Below, one piece after another: positions 47,599-63,842 of a stretch of DNA of 64,000 bases. A program made the translations under genes and the position numbers. The notes under the pieces were generated by a model, which did not search any database, was not told the origin of the DNA, and saw only the letters and a program-made list of their open reading frames with translations. Origin of the DNA: a secondary endosymbiont of Heteropsylla cubana (lineage in GTDB: Bacteria; Pseudomonadota; Gammaproteobacteria; Enterobacterales; Enterobacteriaceae). Position 1 is the first letter of the stretch. Each line of letters begins with the position of its first letter. Location: contig NC_018420.1 of NCBI RefSeq assembly GCF_000287355.1, positions 1,054,001 to 1,118,000 of the forward strand. The letters run 5' to 3'.

Positions 47599-47623
47599 AT
47601 TCCTGACTAAAATAGTCAATTAT
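47599..47623 (-). promoter_or_regulatory. Type 1 IscR operator overlapping the iscR promoter
   Basis: On the minus strand the core reads TTGACTATTTTAGTCAGG. Over 25 positions it departs at only two from the type 1 consensus as I recall it (ATASYYGACT RWWWY AGTCRRSTAT). The TTGACT within it (47614-47619) can serve as the -35 hexamer, the arrangement known for the E. coli isc promoter. Confidence 0.75.
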
Positions 47624-48917
47624 TTAAACATATTAACAAAATTAATGAGTTATTTTTTTTATAAATTTAAAATTACTAGTTTGTTTTCTATTGGTGATTA
47701 ATCATATAAAACTCGTTATGTAAGTATAAGGCATACACTATTTATGTAGCTCGTATTTAATATAAAATTAATAAAATTTTAAAAACAAAGAATCAATTTA
47801 ATATTTTTAAGTAAGTTGTTCATTAAAATGTAAAATGTGTATTTTAGTAGTATTTAATAAAATTAAAATATATTTTTATAAAACCTTCTCAAATATGACT
47901 ATTGTATGAAATACAGGCTAATAAATAAACTTATTTGTGTATAACAATTTTATTGTTATCACGGTATTTTTACTATGTTAATAAATATAATTATTTTAAT
48001 ACTGTTTAATATTTTTTTCACCACTAAACTTAAAGTTATGCTGTCATAAATAAAAATAGTGATATTGTTTTTAACAACTGAAAAAAAACTAATAAAAAAC
48101 TAGATATTGATGATCTCTGATTTTTTCTAAAAAATAATTTTATCTCTAATACATTTACTTTCAATAAATATTTTATTTTACGAGGATTATCTTTATATGA
48201 GAGATTCTATTTTGAAAAAAAATAAGTGTTATGTATTCATATTATTTTAATAATAAACCCTTGTTTTCAAGGTATCCAAAACAATTTTCATCGAAAAAAA
48301 AACAAGTTCAATACAATGAAATGATATCTAGAAAATCTAAAAATAAAAAATTAGTTAAAATGTAAATTAATAAAATATATTCTATATCATAGATACCCTG
48401 ATTATATAGAATTTATATTCACTTACTTATTTTTTTTAAAATATGTTTTATTCTTAATTTTAATATATTTTTAATAAAAAAGTTACTCTATAAAAACAGA
48501 TAAATAAACTATTTTGTCTTACTATTAAAATAGTTTTATATTTTTTTGGAAATAAAATTCAAAATCGCACAATATATTGTTAATTAACAAAATAATAATT
48601 GATTAGTAATTTAATTTTTTATTAAAATGTATTATAATAATAAACTAAACATAAAGACAGTAATCAATCATTAAATTGCATTTTCATATAAATCTTTGAA
48701 ACCATTCAAAGAAGAGTTAAGCATTAAAAAAGATAAATTTAATCTATATTGTTAAGTTTATTATTTAAAATAAATACATCTAAGATCACTATTATGCAAT
48801 AGAAATTGCTGAATAATAGATAGAAATCAACAAATACCATTTTGTATCTTTTATTAAGCATAATTAGCAGATCAATAAGATATTATATCGATAGTAAATA
48901 TAAATTTATAACTGTCA
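47624..48917. other. Non-coding spacer upstream of iscR
   Basis: AT-rich. trmJ and suhB, the E. coli neighbours, are not recognisable, and no other structure stands out. Confidence 0.5.
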
Positions 48918-48994
48918 TGGTGCATCCGGGAGGATTCGAACCTCCGACCGCTCGGTTCGTAGCCGAGTACTCTATCCAACTGAGCTACGGATGC
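48918..48994 (-). tRNA. argV: tRNA-Arg (anticodon ACG)
   Basis: A 77-base tRNA with CCA encoded. The acceptor GCATCCG pairs with CGGATGC and the anticodon loop CTACGAA gives ACG, which is read as inosine-CG after deamination. It lies eight bases after tRNA-Ser(GCT), the order of E. coli serV-argV; the further arg copies found there are missing. Confidence 0.97.
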
Positions 48995-49002
48995 TATATT
49001 AA

Positions 49003-49095
49003 TGGCGATGAGGGAGGGATTCGAACCCTCGATACAGATTTTTTCTATATACTCCCTTAGCAGGGGAGCGCCTTAAACCTCTCGGCCACCTCACC
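49003..49095 (-). tRNA. serV: tRNA-Ser (anticodon GCT)
   Basis: A 93-base class II tRNA with CCA encoded. The anticodon stem CTCCC/GGGAG encloses CTGCTAA (anticodon GCT), and a long variable arm follows. The acceptor has one G-T wobble (GGTGAGG with CCTCATC). It is the first gene of the serV-argV transcript. Confidence 0.96.
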
Positions 49096-49136
49096 TTAGC
49101 GCTTTTTATGAAGGATATTGGCGATATATAGTAAAT

Positions 49137-49164
49137 ATATTACTTTCTGAGCTTGATATGTCAA
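49137..49164 (-). promoter_or_regulatory. Promoter of the serV-argV tRNA unit
   Basis: On the minus strand a perfect TTGACA (49159-49164), a 16-base spacer and TAATAT (49137-49142), about 40 bases before tRNA-Ser. Confidence 0.55.
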
Positions 49165-50827
49165 AGTATTTTTTCTAAAAAATAATTAATACCATTTCAT
49201 GTCTAGATAAAAATATCTTTAATTAAAAATTAGGTTTTTATATATATCCAATTTCAATTTTAATTAAAATAACAAATCATTTAATTAGATAAAAACTTAC
49301 AATCTATTATAGGCGATTAATCTTAGACTAATGATTTAATAATAGAAATCGTTAATCAATAATACTTAGACATAACATTTAACACTATCTTTATTTTATA
49401 TATAAAGACTTTTTAGTCTATTTTGTTGATTTTTATTTTCCATCCTGCACTAAAAATCTTAATCTTAATTAAGATTAAAAATTTAAATGAGTTGCTAATA
49501 AAAAAATCAACATAATATCACTGCATTATAAAAATTTACGCAAAATATCTTATAAACTTCATTGCACATTAAAACGGTATAATAATCTAATTTCATTTAG
49601 AAAGATAGTACTATCTGCATAGCATGAAAGCACATATGAAACTATAAACCTATTCAATGCTTCATATAGCAATATGAATTTATATAAATGCAAGTTACAC
49701 CACCCCTGAATACATTCAACTTAAGAGAATATATGAGATATTTTAATTTTATTGTTTTTATATTAGTGTTGTTATGAAATTATAAAGCAAATAATTTATT
49801 TAGTTTTTAAATAAAAGTTAGCTGCTTTAAAAGCAATTGTTTTTTTGTGTCGCTTTAAAATAAATATTTTATTTAATTCGATCAGGATCGTAACAACCAA
49901 TCATATTTAATGAATCCTAAGTTAAGACTTATTGAATTTTCATTTATTTAGATTGATTCATATCAATAAAAATGATTTTCTTTAGAAGAGAGTAAATAGG
50001 TAAAATGTAAATAGTCGCACATGTTATTACTGTATCTTTATATGTTTTTTTGATATACCTACTATTTTAAAGACAGTCATCTCATATTTTCATGAACGCT
50101 ATCGAAAAACTATGTTTTATAGTACAAATAATTAAGTGAACTTAAAGATCTTTTAAGTTGAAGCGAACTAGTGATAAAAACAAACGATGATTTTCTAAAC
50201 TTAAAATAAAAAAAACTAGATACATACTTTTTCATCACCACAGTTATGGATAGCTATATTTAATTTATATAAAACTCGATAACATATTTTTTATCTTAAG
50301 TTTTTTAAAATTATATAGTTTATTCATATTAAAAATAAATTATAAAGTATTTTAAACAAATCAATTTTTTATTATAGAATTTTTATTCTATTCAACAAGT
50401 TTTTTAGTATTAACAAAAAAAATGTATTATCTACTATATATAAATTATTAGAAATTTAAATGTTCATAAAAAACTAAAAAATAATATTTAGCTAGATCGC
50501 TATTTAAAGTTAAAAATAATAGGCAATTAATATTGCAAATATTAGCAAGGAAGACTAAAATAGTCAGTTATAACTAATATTTACTAATTGACACTCTATA
50601 CTCCCCTCGTAAAGAGAAACTAGACTTTAGTAACCTACATTTTTATAAATGGGATTTAAGTAATAGTAAAATTTTTTAAAATACCGTAAAACTTGATACA
50701 ATTAATATTTCACAACAGTTGATTTTTTTAAATGCAAACTAATTCTTAATATTAAGATAATAAGTTTTAAATAATTTTAAAAATTAATTTCTCATGAAAG
50801 AAAAATTATACATTATAAAATTTTATA
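49165..50827. other. Non-coding spacer between the two tRNA clusters
   Basis: AT-rich, stops in all frames, and no gene remnant that I recognise. Confidence 0.5.
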
Positions 50828-50856
50828 TTGCATAGATTTTCTATGAAGCCTACAAT
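50828..50856 (+). promoter_or_regulatory. Promoter of the thrU-tyrU-glyT unit
   Basis: TTGCAT (50828-50833), exactly 17 bases, then TACAAT (50851-50856), with the expected start some six bases before tRNA-Thr. Confidence 0.5.
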
Positions 50857-50868
50857 ATATTAGTAATA

Positions 50869-50941
50869 GCCGGTGTAGCTTAGTTGGTAGAGCATCTGAT
50901 TTGTAATCAGGAGGTCGAAGGTTCAAGTCCTTCTACCGGCA
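50869..50941 (+). tRNA. thrU: tRNA-Thr (anticodon TGT), CCA not encoded
   Basis: Acceptor GCCGGTG pairs largely with TACCGGC, and the anticodon loop TTTGTAA gives TGT. The gene ends with discriminator A followed by TAAA rather than CCA, so the CCA end must be added enzymatically. First of three tRNAs in E. coli thrU-tyrU-glyT order. Confidence 0.95.
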
Positions 50942-50951
50942 TAAAATCTTG

Positions 50952-51036
50952 GGTGGGGTTCCCGAGCGGTTAAAGGGAGCAGACTGTAAATCTGCCGTCA
51001 TAGACTTCGAAGGTTCGAATCCTTCCCCCACCACCA
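50952..51036 (+). tRNA. tyrU: tRNA-Tyr (anticodon GTA)
   Basis: An 85-base class II tRNA with CCA encoded. The anticodon stem CAGAC/.TCTG region encloses CTGTAAA (GTA), a variable arm follows, and acceptor GGTGGGG pairs with CCCCACC. Nearly identical to E. coli tyrU. Confidence 0.97.
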
Positions 51037-51198
51037 AATTTATAAACATTGCGGGAGATATTTAAAATATAGAGATATATTATAAAAGAAACATAAAATT
51101 TTTTTAATAAGATTAAACTAGTAAAATTTTGAATTAAAAAGTATATTAGAAATTTTAATTCTAGTTTTAAAAATGTTAAATAAACAAACATTAAAGAT

Positions 51199-51273
<75 letters not shown>

Positions 51274-52970
51274 ATTTAACTAACTAGATTACATGTTGTT
51301 TCAATATAGTTTGAAACTAAAGTTTAAATAAATTAAACTATAATCAACAATTATAAAAATATACTTTTTTAAAAATCTTAAGGATTACTATTTTAATTCA
51401 TTATTAAATCTATATTTAAATAAAGTTATATAACTTATCGATTTATTTAATAGGAAAATCGCTATTAAATTTAATAAGTCGAATAGCATCTATCTATCTT
51501 TTCATATATAGTTATTATTAATCTACTAATATTTTTACAATTTAACATCTAAATATAAATCAATCTTATAAAAATTTAAAAATCTATTTACTGATAAGTT
51601 AGTAATTTTATTTATTTTTAAAATGTCACGATCGTAATAATTCTCTCAATAAGTTTATATAACATCTGACATTTTATCTAGTAACTATAAATTTATTAAA
51701 CTATAATATATATTTTCGCTCAAAAATACGCAATGAAATGAACAATTTTCTTATATACTTTTAATGCTATATACTACCTATAACAGACACCCTACTTTTT
51801 AGTTATTAATGACCTTGCTACTATAACCTTAATTTTTTTATCTTCCTTATAAAATTATTTTTAATAAATTTAGAAATTAAAAAAATGAAGCCTTACTCTA
51901 CATAAGAATATAAATCAATTTTATCTTTATTTATTTTTAGTTACTAAATAAAAATTGATTATCTTAATTTTATCTCTAGTAATATTATAAGGTTTATACA
52001 CTGCTTAATAGATAAAATAACGAAAAAAACTCTCTTATTAAAGACAAGAAAAAAATAAAGTATTTTTGAAAACTAAGATAAATAAAAATATTTTTTTAAA
52101 ATCTTTATATTGGATAGAATTAATTTCACACTGTAATTTATAAATTATTCTCTCTTTACTAAGAAAAGCTTCATTTTACATAAACAACTATTAAAAATGA
52201 AAAACCTGTAAAACCATAACAACAGCACTCAAAAATCAGTTTATGAAAATACCAATAAAAACATCATTACAAAAATAATAAACTAAACACAGACTTCAAC
52301 TTGATTGTTAATAAAAAACTATCATCTACTTTTTAAAGTTTTTATTAAAAAATTATTTAAAATTTTAATTTTAATCCGATAAGCGCTAAATCTATATCTT
52401 TTTTTTTACTCTCTTAACAAAAAAAACATAAAAGTTATGGCTAACTAGAAAGTCATTCCTGATATATAAAAGAATCCCCCTATTAGAGAATATCTATTCT
52501 ATAAATTAAAAACGTTTATAAAATAATATCATACATTAGATAATCCATTTTTACTCATTGCAGTCTATTAACACTGTTACAATATTTCTTGATAAATAAA
52601 ACTCAACCAAAAACTAAAAAAATATTAATAAAATAGTGATCTAGTTTATATTTATTATGATAAATTATCATAAATGAGAGCGTAAAAAAAACAAGCAACT
52701 GTTGATGATAGAAAAATATAAGATCAACGAGACTAATATTCTCAGTTTAATAAAGTTATTGAAAAATATATTTGTGAGATAATAGTTTTTTCTCTAAAAA
52801 CCACTTATCATCGGTAACCCTTTAATAACTAATGGCTATTCAATAATTATTGTAAAAAATGTTGTTTATTCTTTTAAGAAGAATCTATATTAATAGATTT
52901 ATTAATCTTAATTATTAAAGATTTTTATTAATTTTATTTTTTTTAGAAAAATACTCTTTGGAGCATAAAG
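51274..52970. other. Non-coding spacer glyT-erpA
   Basis: AT-rich, no open frame of note and no recognisable remnant. Confidence 0.5.
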
Positions 52971-53315
52971 ATGAGCATAACAACACCTTTACTCTTACAG
53001 TTTTCAGATTCAGCCGTAAAGCAAGTCAAAATTTTAATCGCTAATGAAGATAATCCAAATTTGAAACTACGAGTGTATATTATTGGAGGAGGATGTAGCG
53101 GATTTCAATATGCTTTTACTTTCGATGATCATGTATATGAAGATGATGTTACTATAGAAAAAGAGGGTGTTATACTGGTTGTGGATCCAATGAGCCTACA
53201 ATATTTAATAGGCGGATCTATAGATTATGTGGAGAAGTTAGAAGGATCGCGTTTTATTGTTACAAATCCAAATGCTAAAAATACATGCGGCTGCGGAGCA
53301 TCTTTTAGTATATAA
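52971..53315 (+). CDS. erpA: A-type iron-sulfur carrier ErpA
   Basis: Carries Fe-S clusters to apoproteins, including isoprenoid enzymes. Length is 114 aa, identical to E. coli. The cluster cysteines are C42 (GGGCSGFQY), C106 and C108 (CGCGASFSI). [13 protein letters not shown] and VDPMSLQYL are near-identical to E. coli. GGAG lies eight bases before the ATG. It stands alone, and could take over delivery if other A-type carriers are lost. Confidence 0.97.
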   Translation: MSITTPLLLQFSDSAVKQVKILIANEDNPNLKLRVYIIGGGCSGFQYAFTFDDHVYEDDVTIEKEGVILVVDPMSLQYLIGGSIDYVEKLEGSRFIVTNPNAKNTCGCGASFSI

Positions 53316-55671
53316 AAAATTTTTTTAATATATAAATAGTGCTTAATATTTATTTCAGTAAATTTTTTATTAGAAAATACTCTTTATGGTGAAAACATTG
53401 TTTGGTTCGGCTTCTTCTATATCTAAATCTCTTCTTACTATGATATCTGTCACACTCAAAGAAACGTAATTTCTACTTTGTTGAAAACAATACACTTAAA
53501 TTTAGTTTTAAGTAAAATATCCCTTTAACATCTATCTTTACTGTTAGATGCATTTAAATTTATCATGATTTATCTTGATTATAAAATAGTTATTTTTAAT
53601 AATTTATAAGTTCATAAGACTATTTTTATTTTATACTATAAATCTTGTGGAAAGGTGCAAAATCATGCAGTTTTTTAAAATTAAAATATTAAAAACAGTT
53701 GATATTAAGAAGATATAGCTCAATAATTTTAGCATTAACTTCATATTTTAATGATATATGCGTTCTGATAATTAAATACAGATAAATATAGACATAAAAA
53801 TTTAATATTGTCAATAAAATAAGTTTAAATTAACAATTTGTAATTTTATTATCTGACATAAACACTAGAAAACACTACAATAGTAAATTAAAGATTCAAT
53901 TTTCTTATAAAAAATAGAAAAGTAGCGTTAAGAAATTGTTCTTAACGTTAAAATAAAAAATGCCATTTTAGTGTAAAAGTATATTATATACTTACTAAAT
54001 ATTTCTTATACTCACTATATGCACTGTTCAAAAAAAAATAATGAAGCATTTTTTATGCTGATAAATAATAAATGAGATCTCAAATCCAAAGAATGTCAAG
54101 ATCATAATACACACTATTATCTAGAAATTATTAAAATAAAGTTTTTACTCAAACCGATGCATATGTCACATTACAGTCTAAAATTATCATCGATGAAACT
54201 TTTAACAATAACGTTTTTACTTCATAGATTAACATTATTGTAAATGCGTATTAATACCTAATAAAATCGCTTTTTAATGTTGTTATAATAAAATAAGATT
54301 ACCAGATATTCTTATAACATATAAAAATAATATCTTTTATGTGCATGCAAATCATCTTTATCTTAACACAATATGGGAAAATATGATAAAAAATTTTTAA
54401 CAATAAAGTCTTATTTTTATTAAAATGAGCTCACCCCAGATATCATACAACTATTACCTCACACTAATGTGTATCAAAATTACAGAAAAAATAAAAACTC
54501 ATCTTAATAGGTAAATATAAAAAAAATAATTATCTTCAAATTTGTCATAATTTTTAGTTTTTTTAGTTAATTAGGATATTAAAACATTTAAAGTATAAAA
54601 GATAATTTAATAAGTTCAAATCATTTGTCATAATCAAAAAAAATATAACAATATCTTTAATTAGATAAAAACTTAAACAACCACAGTGGGTCGCATTAAG
54701 GTGTATAAGAGTTAATATATTGATGTAACTTAAAAAAATAGAAGTAACCTATTATATTTTATTAAACTTAGCTATCTATGTCTCTTTACTACACGTTACT
54801 TGAACATAGAAAAAAACTTATAACAATATAGTATAAAAAATTATTTTTAATACATCTTTTTATATAAAAGATATTCCATCTTATTTAATAATAAAAATAT
54901 TATTAATGACAAAGATAAGATAAAAATCCTTACTTAATATACTATTTAACATATGACATGTATCGATCTTAAACATTTCAAAATGATAGATTAGGACCTC
55001 TTAAATAAATAGACTCACTCTGTATCAGTACAATACAGTTGTAAAAATTTTTTATTGTATAAAAAATTATAAATTACAAGAATCATTAACCAAGAAAAGA
55101 TGAATGAATTAAAAATAACATTTACTGGTTTTTATAAACCTTATAAACATAAAAGATATTAATTAACTATTTTAGTATTATATAATTATTTTTTTTAAAG
55201 ATAAAACACTTAATGAAAAATATGAACATCTGATTTTTAAGATAAAATACAACAGATTAATTTATTTTTTACCAATATATCAAAAACTAGAAATAATCAT
55301 CAAATCTAGAAACAATTAGCTATCATAAATTCTTAAAAGCTAACAAACTATATTGCATTAATAAATTTCAAGCATTGTTATTGCTAAATTGCTAAATAGC
55401 AACACTTATTAAGGCTACATTTTACAATAAAAATGTAAATTATAGAAAAATAATACGTATTTAAAGTTTTTATAAACTTATTTGATGATCAATAACCATG
55501 AAAATTTAAACCTTTACTCTTAAGATTTAATATAACTTCACAAAAAAAATAATTAACATCTCTATTAATAATAGGAATATCTATGATTCTTAATACAACA
55601 GTTGTAAAACAAAAGATTTTTTTTGATAAAAAATTAAGAATCAGATAACGTGTAATAACTCAAAAAAAACA
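53316..55671. other. Non-coding spacer erpA-gapA (convergent)
   Basis: 2.4 kb, AT-rich. The only small structure I noted is a TTGCTA/TAGCAA hairpin with a duplicated ATTGCTAA at about 55380-55402. No gene remnant recognised. Confidence 0.5.
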
Positions 55672-55701
55672 AAAAAATAGCGGCGTTATTAGCCGCTTTT
55701 T
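55672..55701 (-). terminator. Terminator of gapA, bidirectional
   Basis: AGCGGC/GCCGCT stem with a seven-base loop, flanked by A run and T run on opposite sides. It starts eight bases after the gapA stop on the minus strand and would also stop plus-strand transcription coming from erpA. Confidence 0.8.
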
Positions 55702-55709
55702 ATTAATAA

Positions 55710-60138
<4,429 letters not shown>

Positions 60139-60186
60139 CTATATAAAAATACGAACTACAATGATATCTTAATCTCATTGTAGTTC
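60139..60186 (-). terminator. Minus-strand terminator without an assigned gene
   Basis: GAACTACAATGA/TCATTGTAGTTC, 12 perfect pairs with a ten-base loop (60153-60186); on the minus strand it is followed by GTATTTTTATA. It lies about 300 bases downstream of the minus-strand open stretch at 60484-60630. Confidence 0.6.
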
Positions 60187-60483
60187 CGTCATGTTAAAAA
60201 TTAAAATATCTACGCATAGAATTAACTTTTAAATAACAAAACCATTCCTAATATAATTAAAAATACTATTTTCACACAAAATTTTCATAATAATATCTTA
60301 ATATTACTGTAGATTTTAATATACTAAACATTTAAACCTACAATTCATAGTAAAAAACTTTTAAAAATACTTAAATATTTATATAATAATTATATTAATT
60401 TTAATGGTTAACATTTTTCACAAATCAAGCAGTTGCTAATTTTCTATATTTTTTCAAAATAGATAGAAGTATTAAAAATACAT

Positions 60484-60630
60484 TTATCTTATCATCCAAT
60501 AAAGTTTCATCCGCATCTTTGCTTTAGGATGTTCAAAAAAACGTAATAAAGAATCTAAATAAAGCAACCCGCCCATATATGTTATACCCTTAACCGGAAA
60601 CAGATCTATTAAATAATTTCTGTTAAAATT
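60484..60630 (-). pseudogene. Unidentified open stretch divergent from plsB (possible dgkA remnant or small gene)
   Basis: 48 codons open on the minus strand, from just after a stop at 60631-60633 to TAA at 60484-60486, less AT-rich than its surroundings. It reads in part LFPVKGITYMGGLLYLDSLL and FFEHPKAKMRMKLYWMIR, hydrophobic then basic. No ATG at the 5' end; an internal ATG gives only 30 codons. In E. coli dgkA is divergent from plsB, and FNR...VKG has a slight resemblance to FTR...WKG of DgkA, but the rest does not match. I do not assign a function. Confidence 0.35.
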
Positions 60631-60665
60631 TCAATGCCTTAATACAGTAAGAGGCTATATACAAA

Positions 60666-63128
60666 ATGTCATTTTACCATAAAATTTATCATAAGATTTT
60701 GATTTTAATTATTAAATTTTTTTTTAAAATCAAAATTATTCCAGGGGCTTCAGATGCTAATTTACTTCTCTCATGTCATCACCCTATCATATATTTGCTC
60801 CCATTTAAGTCTACAATTGCTCTCCTTGCCCTACATATATTATGTCTAAAAAACGATTTTGTTGATCCACTGATACCTCTTCACATTTCGGGTATCACTA
60901 TGCCGCGTTATTTATTTCTTGATGAATACCGTAATTCTCAATCTTCATATACAAAATCATCAGAATTTACTATTCTATTTAACTCTTATATTGAATACCA
61001 CCATGCAAATCCTGAATTAAATATTCACTTACTACCTATATGGATAATGCTTGGACATTCTCCGGGCAATAAGTTAAAAATCTCTAAATTACCCTTACAA
61101 TTACATTTTATTAGCAGCGTTAAAATTTTTTTTTCAATTTTATGCTATAGGACAAATAGTCTCATACGTTTTTTACAACCACTATCTTTAAAAACTCTAG
61201 TTATTACACATGGTAAAGACCAATTGATAACTAAAAAATTAATCCGAATAGCACGCATACACTTTATCCGGCAACAGTTAATAGCGGTAGGTCCTCAACT
61301 ACCTACTCGAAAAAAACTATTTAAGCAATTTTTACTATCTAAAAATGTAAAAAAAACACTAGACGATGAAGCGCGAAACAAGCAACTCTCGACAAAAAAA
61401 GTAAAAAAACATGCACTTGAATTAATGAAAGAAATCGCTGCTAATACTTCGTATCCAGCAATCTGCTATTCTGAGCTAATTTTGAAATGGACTTGGAGTT
61501 GGCTATATAAAAAGATAAATATACACAACGTTGAACGGGTTCGTAAACTAGCAGAAAAGGGTTATGAAATCGTCTATATACCTTGTCACCGAAGCCATAT
61601 GGACTATTTATTGATTTCTTACGTACTTTACCAATATGGAATAGTGCCACCTCACATTGCTGCCGGTATTAATCTTGATTTTTGGCCTATAGGATCACTG
61701 CTCCGCCAACTAGGTGCATTTTTTGTTCGTCGTGGTTTTAAAAGCAATAAAGTTTATTCCACTATATTTCGTGAATACCTGCACGATTTGTTTTCCCGAG
61801 GCACGTCAATAGAATATTTTATTGAAGGTGGCCGATCTCGGAGTGGAAGACTTTTACAACCAAAAACAGGAATGTTAACTATTACCATTCAAACCATTTT
61901 GCGTAGTGGAAATCGACCTATTGCTCTCATACCCATTTATATCGGATATGAAAATGTAATAGAAATTACAACTTATTCTAAAGAATTAGAAGGTGCAACA
62001 AAAAAAAAGGAAAACTTTTGGCAAATGATACATGGATTAGCAAAACTATCTAATCTTGGACAAGCTTATATCAATTTTGGAGATCCTCTTCTCTTAGAAC
62101 CTTGGCTATCAAAGCAAGTGCCACATTGGCGAAATTTTATTAACAACCCCCCAACAAAGCAACGTCCCATCTGGTTAAGCCCAGTTGTAAACAAGCTCGC
62201 CACTACCGTAATGATACGAATTAATAATGCCACTACAGTTAATGCTATTAACTTATTTTCTACAGCTATATTAGCTTCGCATGATAGATCCTTGACAAGA
62301 AAAAAATTATTGGAACAAATCGCTTGTTATCTTCAAATACTACGCAACGTTCCCTACTCGTCAGATATCACATTACCTAATCTATCTCCAAAAAAAATAT
62401 TAGATTATACACTTCAAATAAACAAGTTTACCATTAAATATAATATAGGTGAAGATACTTTTCATTTGTCTAATAAACAAGGATTAATTGCATCTTATTA
62501 TCGGAATAATATTCAGCATCTTTTAATTCTTCCTTCTTTTGTAGCTAATATTATTTTTTACATACCCGGAATCCAACGATCACAACTACAAAACTGGATA
62601 GAACTCTTTTATCCGTTATTAAAAGCAGACTTTTTTGTTACTTATGATTGCAAGAAATTAATATTAACTATAAATTGTATTATTGATGAGTTCATAGAAC
62701 AGAAACTAATATATGAAAAAGAAAACTCTCTTTATGTACAGAAAACTAAATTAGACACTCTACAACTCTTATCTAATAATATTAGAGAAACTTTGCAGCG
62801 CTATGCTATTGTCTTTTCATTTTTATATACTCAGGCAAACATTAATAATAAAAAGTTAAAAAAGATAAGTAAAATACTAGCTCAGATACTTTTAAAACTA
62901 AATGATATTAATACACTAGAATTCTTTGATAAAGAGATGTTTTCTGCATTAATAGATACACTATTATATCATAAATACATCATTCTTCCTTCAGATAAGC
63001 CAAATGAAAAAGTCTTTCAGATCTATAGGATCCTTAGTAAAATAACACCGATTAATACTCTTATGGCTATTAAAAAAGCAATATTTTTGGTAAATACATC
63101 TACGGAACATGGCTTTGAAACAAAATAA
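60666..63128 (+). CDS. plsB: Glycerol-3-phosphate acyltransferase PlsB
   Basis: Inner-membrane enzyme for the first acylation in phospholipid synthesis. Length is 820 aa (E. coli 807). Acyltransferase motif I is CHRSHMDYLL with H308 and D313, motif II-like GAFFVRRGFKSNK, motif III EYFIEGGRSRSGRLL, and motif IV PIALIPIYIGYE. RIARIHFIRQQLIAVGPQLP and ETLQRYAIVFSFL also match. The N-terminal 100 and C-terminal 200 residues are divergent and rich in Lys, Ile and Asn. GAGG lies 11 bases before the ATG. Retention implies the symbiont still starts its own phospholipids. Confidence 0.96.
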   Translation: MSFYHKIYHKILILIIKFFFKIKIIPGASDANLLLSCHHPIIYLLPFKSTIALLALHILCLKNDFVDPLIPLHISGITMPRYLFLDEYRNSQSSYTKSSEFTILFNSYIEYHHANPELNIHLLPIWIMLGHSPGNKLKISKLPLQLHFISSVKIFFSILCYRTNSLIRFLQPLSLKTLVITHGKDQLITKKLIRIARIHFIRQQLIAVGPQLPTRKKLFKQFLLSKNVKKTLDDEARNKQLSTKKVKKHALELMKEIAANTSYPAICYSELILKWTWSWLYKKINIHNVERVRKLAEKGYEIVYIPCHRSHMDYLLISYVLYQYGIVPPHIAAGINLDFWPIGSLLRQLGAFFVRRGFKSNKVYSTIFREYLHDLFSRGTSIEYFIEGGRSRSGRLLQPKTGMLTITIQTILRSGNRPIALIPIYIGYENVIEITTYSKELEGATKKKENFWQMIHGLAKLSNLGQAYINFGDPLLLEPWLSKQVPHWRNFINNPPTKQRPIWLSPVVNKLATTVMIRINNATTVNAINLFSTAILASHDRSLTRKKLLEQIACYLQILRNVPYSSDITLPNLSPKKILDYTLQINKFTIKYNIGEDTFHLSNKQGLIASYYRNNIQHLLILPSFVANIIFYIPGIQRSQLQNWIELFYPLLKADFFVTYDCKKLILTINCIIDEFIEQKLIYEKENSLYVQKTKLDTLQLLSNNIRETLQRYAIVFSFLYTQANINNKKLKKISKILAQILLKLNDINTLEFFDKEMFSALIDTLLYHKYIILPSDKPNEKVFQIYRILSKITPINTLMAIKKAIFLVNTSTEHGFETK

Positions 63129-63842
63129 ATGTTCTACTGTCCGATAGAAATCATGCTTTAACTAATAAGATTTATTATAATTTGTAATACTTAAAAATAT
63201 TGCAAATACAGCAGTGTTATAAAATATTTACATTTTTTCCTTAATTATAACAAAATAAAATACATCTATAATTTAGAAGATTTTCGTCTATAAAGTACTA
63301 TCATTGTAAATAAATATTAATAATATCATGTTATATTATCAATTATCATGATCATGCTAAAATTTTTTTCATGCTAAATTAATTATCCTTACAAGGATAT
63401 ATTTATATTTTTTCTAGATGTAATTTATTGCATTTATTTTAATATTTATTATATTTTATCATCTCTATGAGAAAACTAGATAATTTTATTATTAAACCAT
63501 AAAATCACAACATAGTTATTTTGAAAAATTTAAACTACTGATCCTTAATTTATAAATATTATTAGAGTTATTCTATCCGTTGATCAAATAATATGATCAG
63601 AAATATTGAAATTTTTCTGTAATCTATAAGAAAGGACACAATTAATAAAATTGATAATCACTATCTAATTTATCATAACAATTAAAATAATATAAATATG
63701 ATTAATGAAATTTTCTAAAATATTTTAATAAACCTACTACAAAAAAAAATAAACAAAATCTAATTATTAGTCTTAACTTAACGTAAATCATAATAAATAA
63801 ATCTACGTGTTACAACTTTTATATAAACAGAACTCTCTATAG
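63129..63842. other. Non-coding spacer after plsB
   Basis: AT-rich, nothing recognised; ubiA, which is convergent with plsB in E. coli, is not visible up to the end of the window. Confidence 0.5.

Noticed and set aside
48842..49060. 72-codon open frame on the plus strand
   Set aside because: It runs through the antisense of tRNA-Arg and into tRNA-Ser; the HPGGFEPPTARF-type peptide is the well-known artefact of translated tRNA genes.
50970..51191. 73-codon open frame on the minus strand
   Set aside because: Its end is antisense to tRNA-Tyr (GGGGRIRTFE artefact) and the rest is AT-rich spacer.
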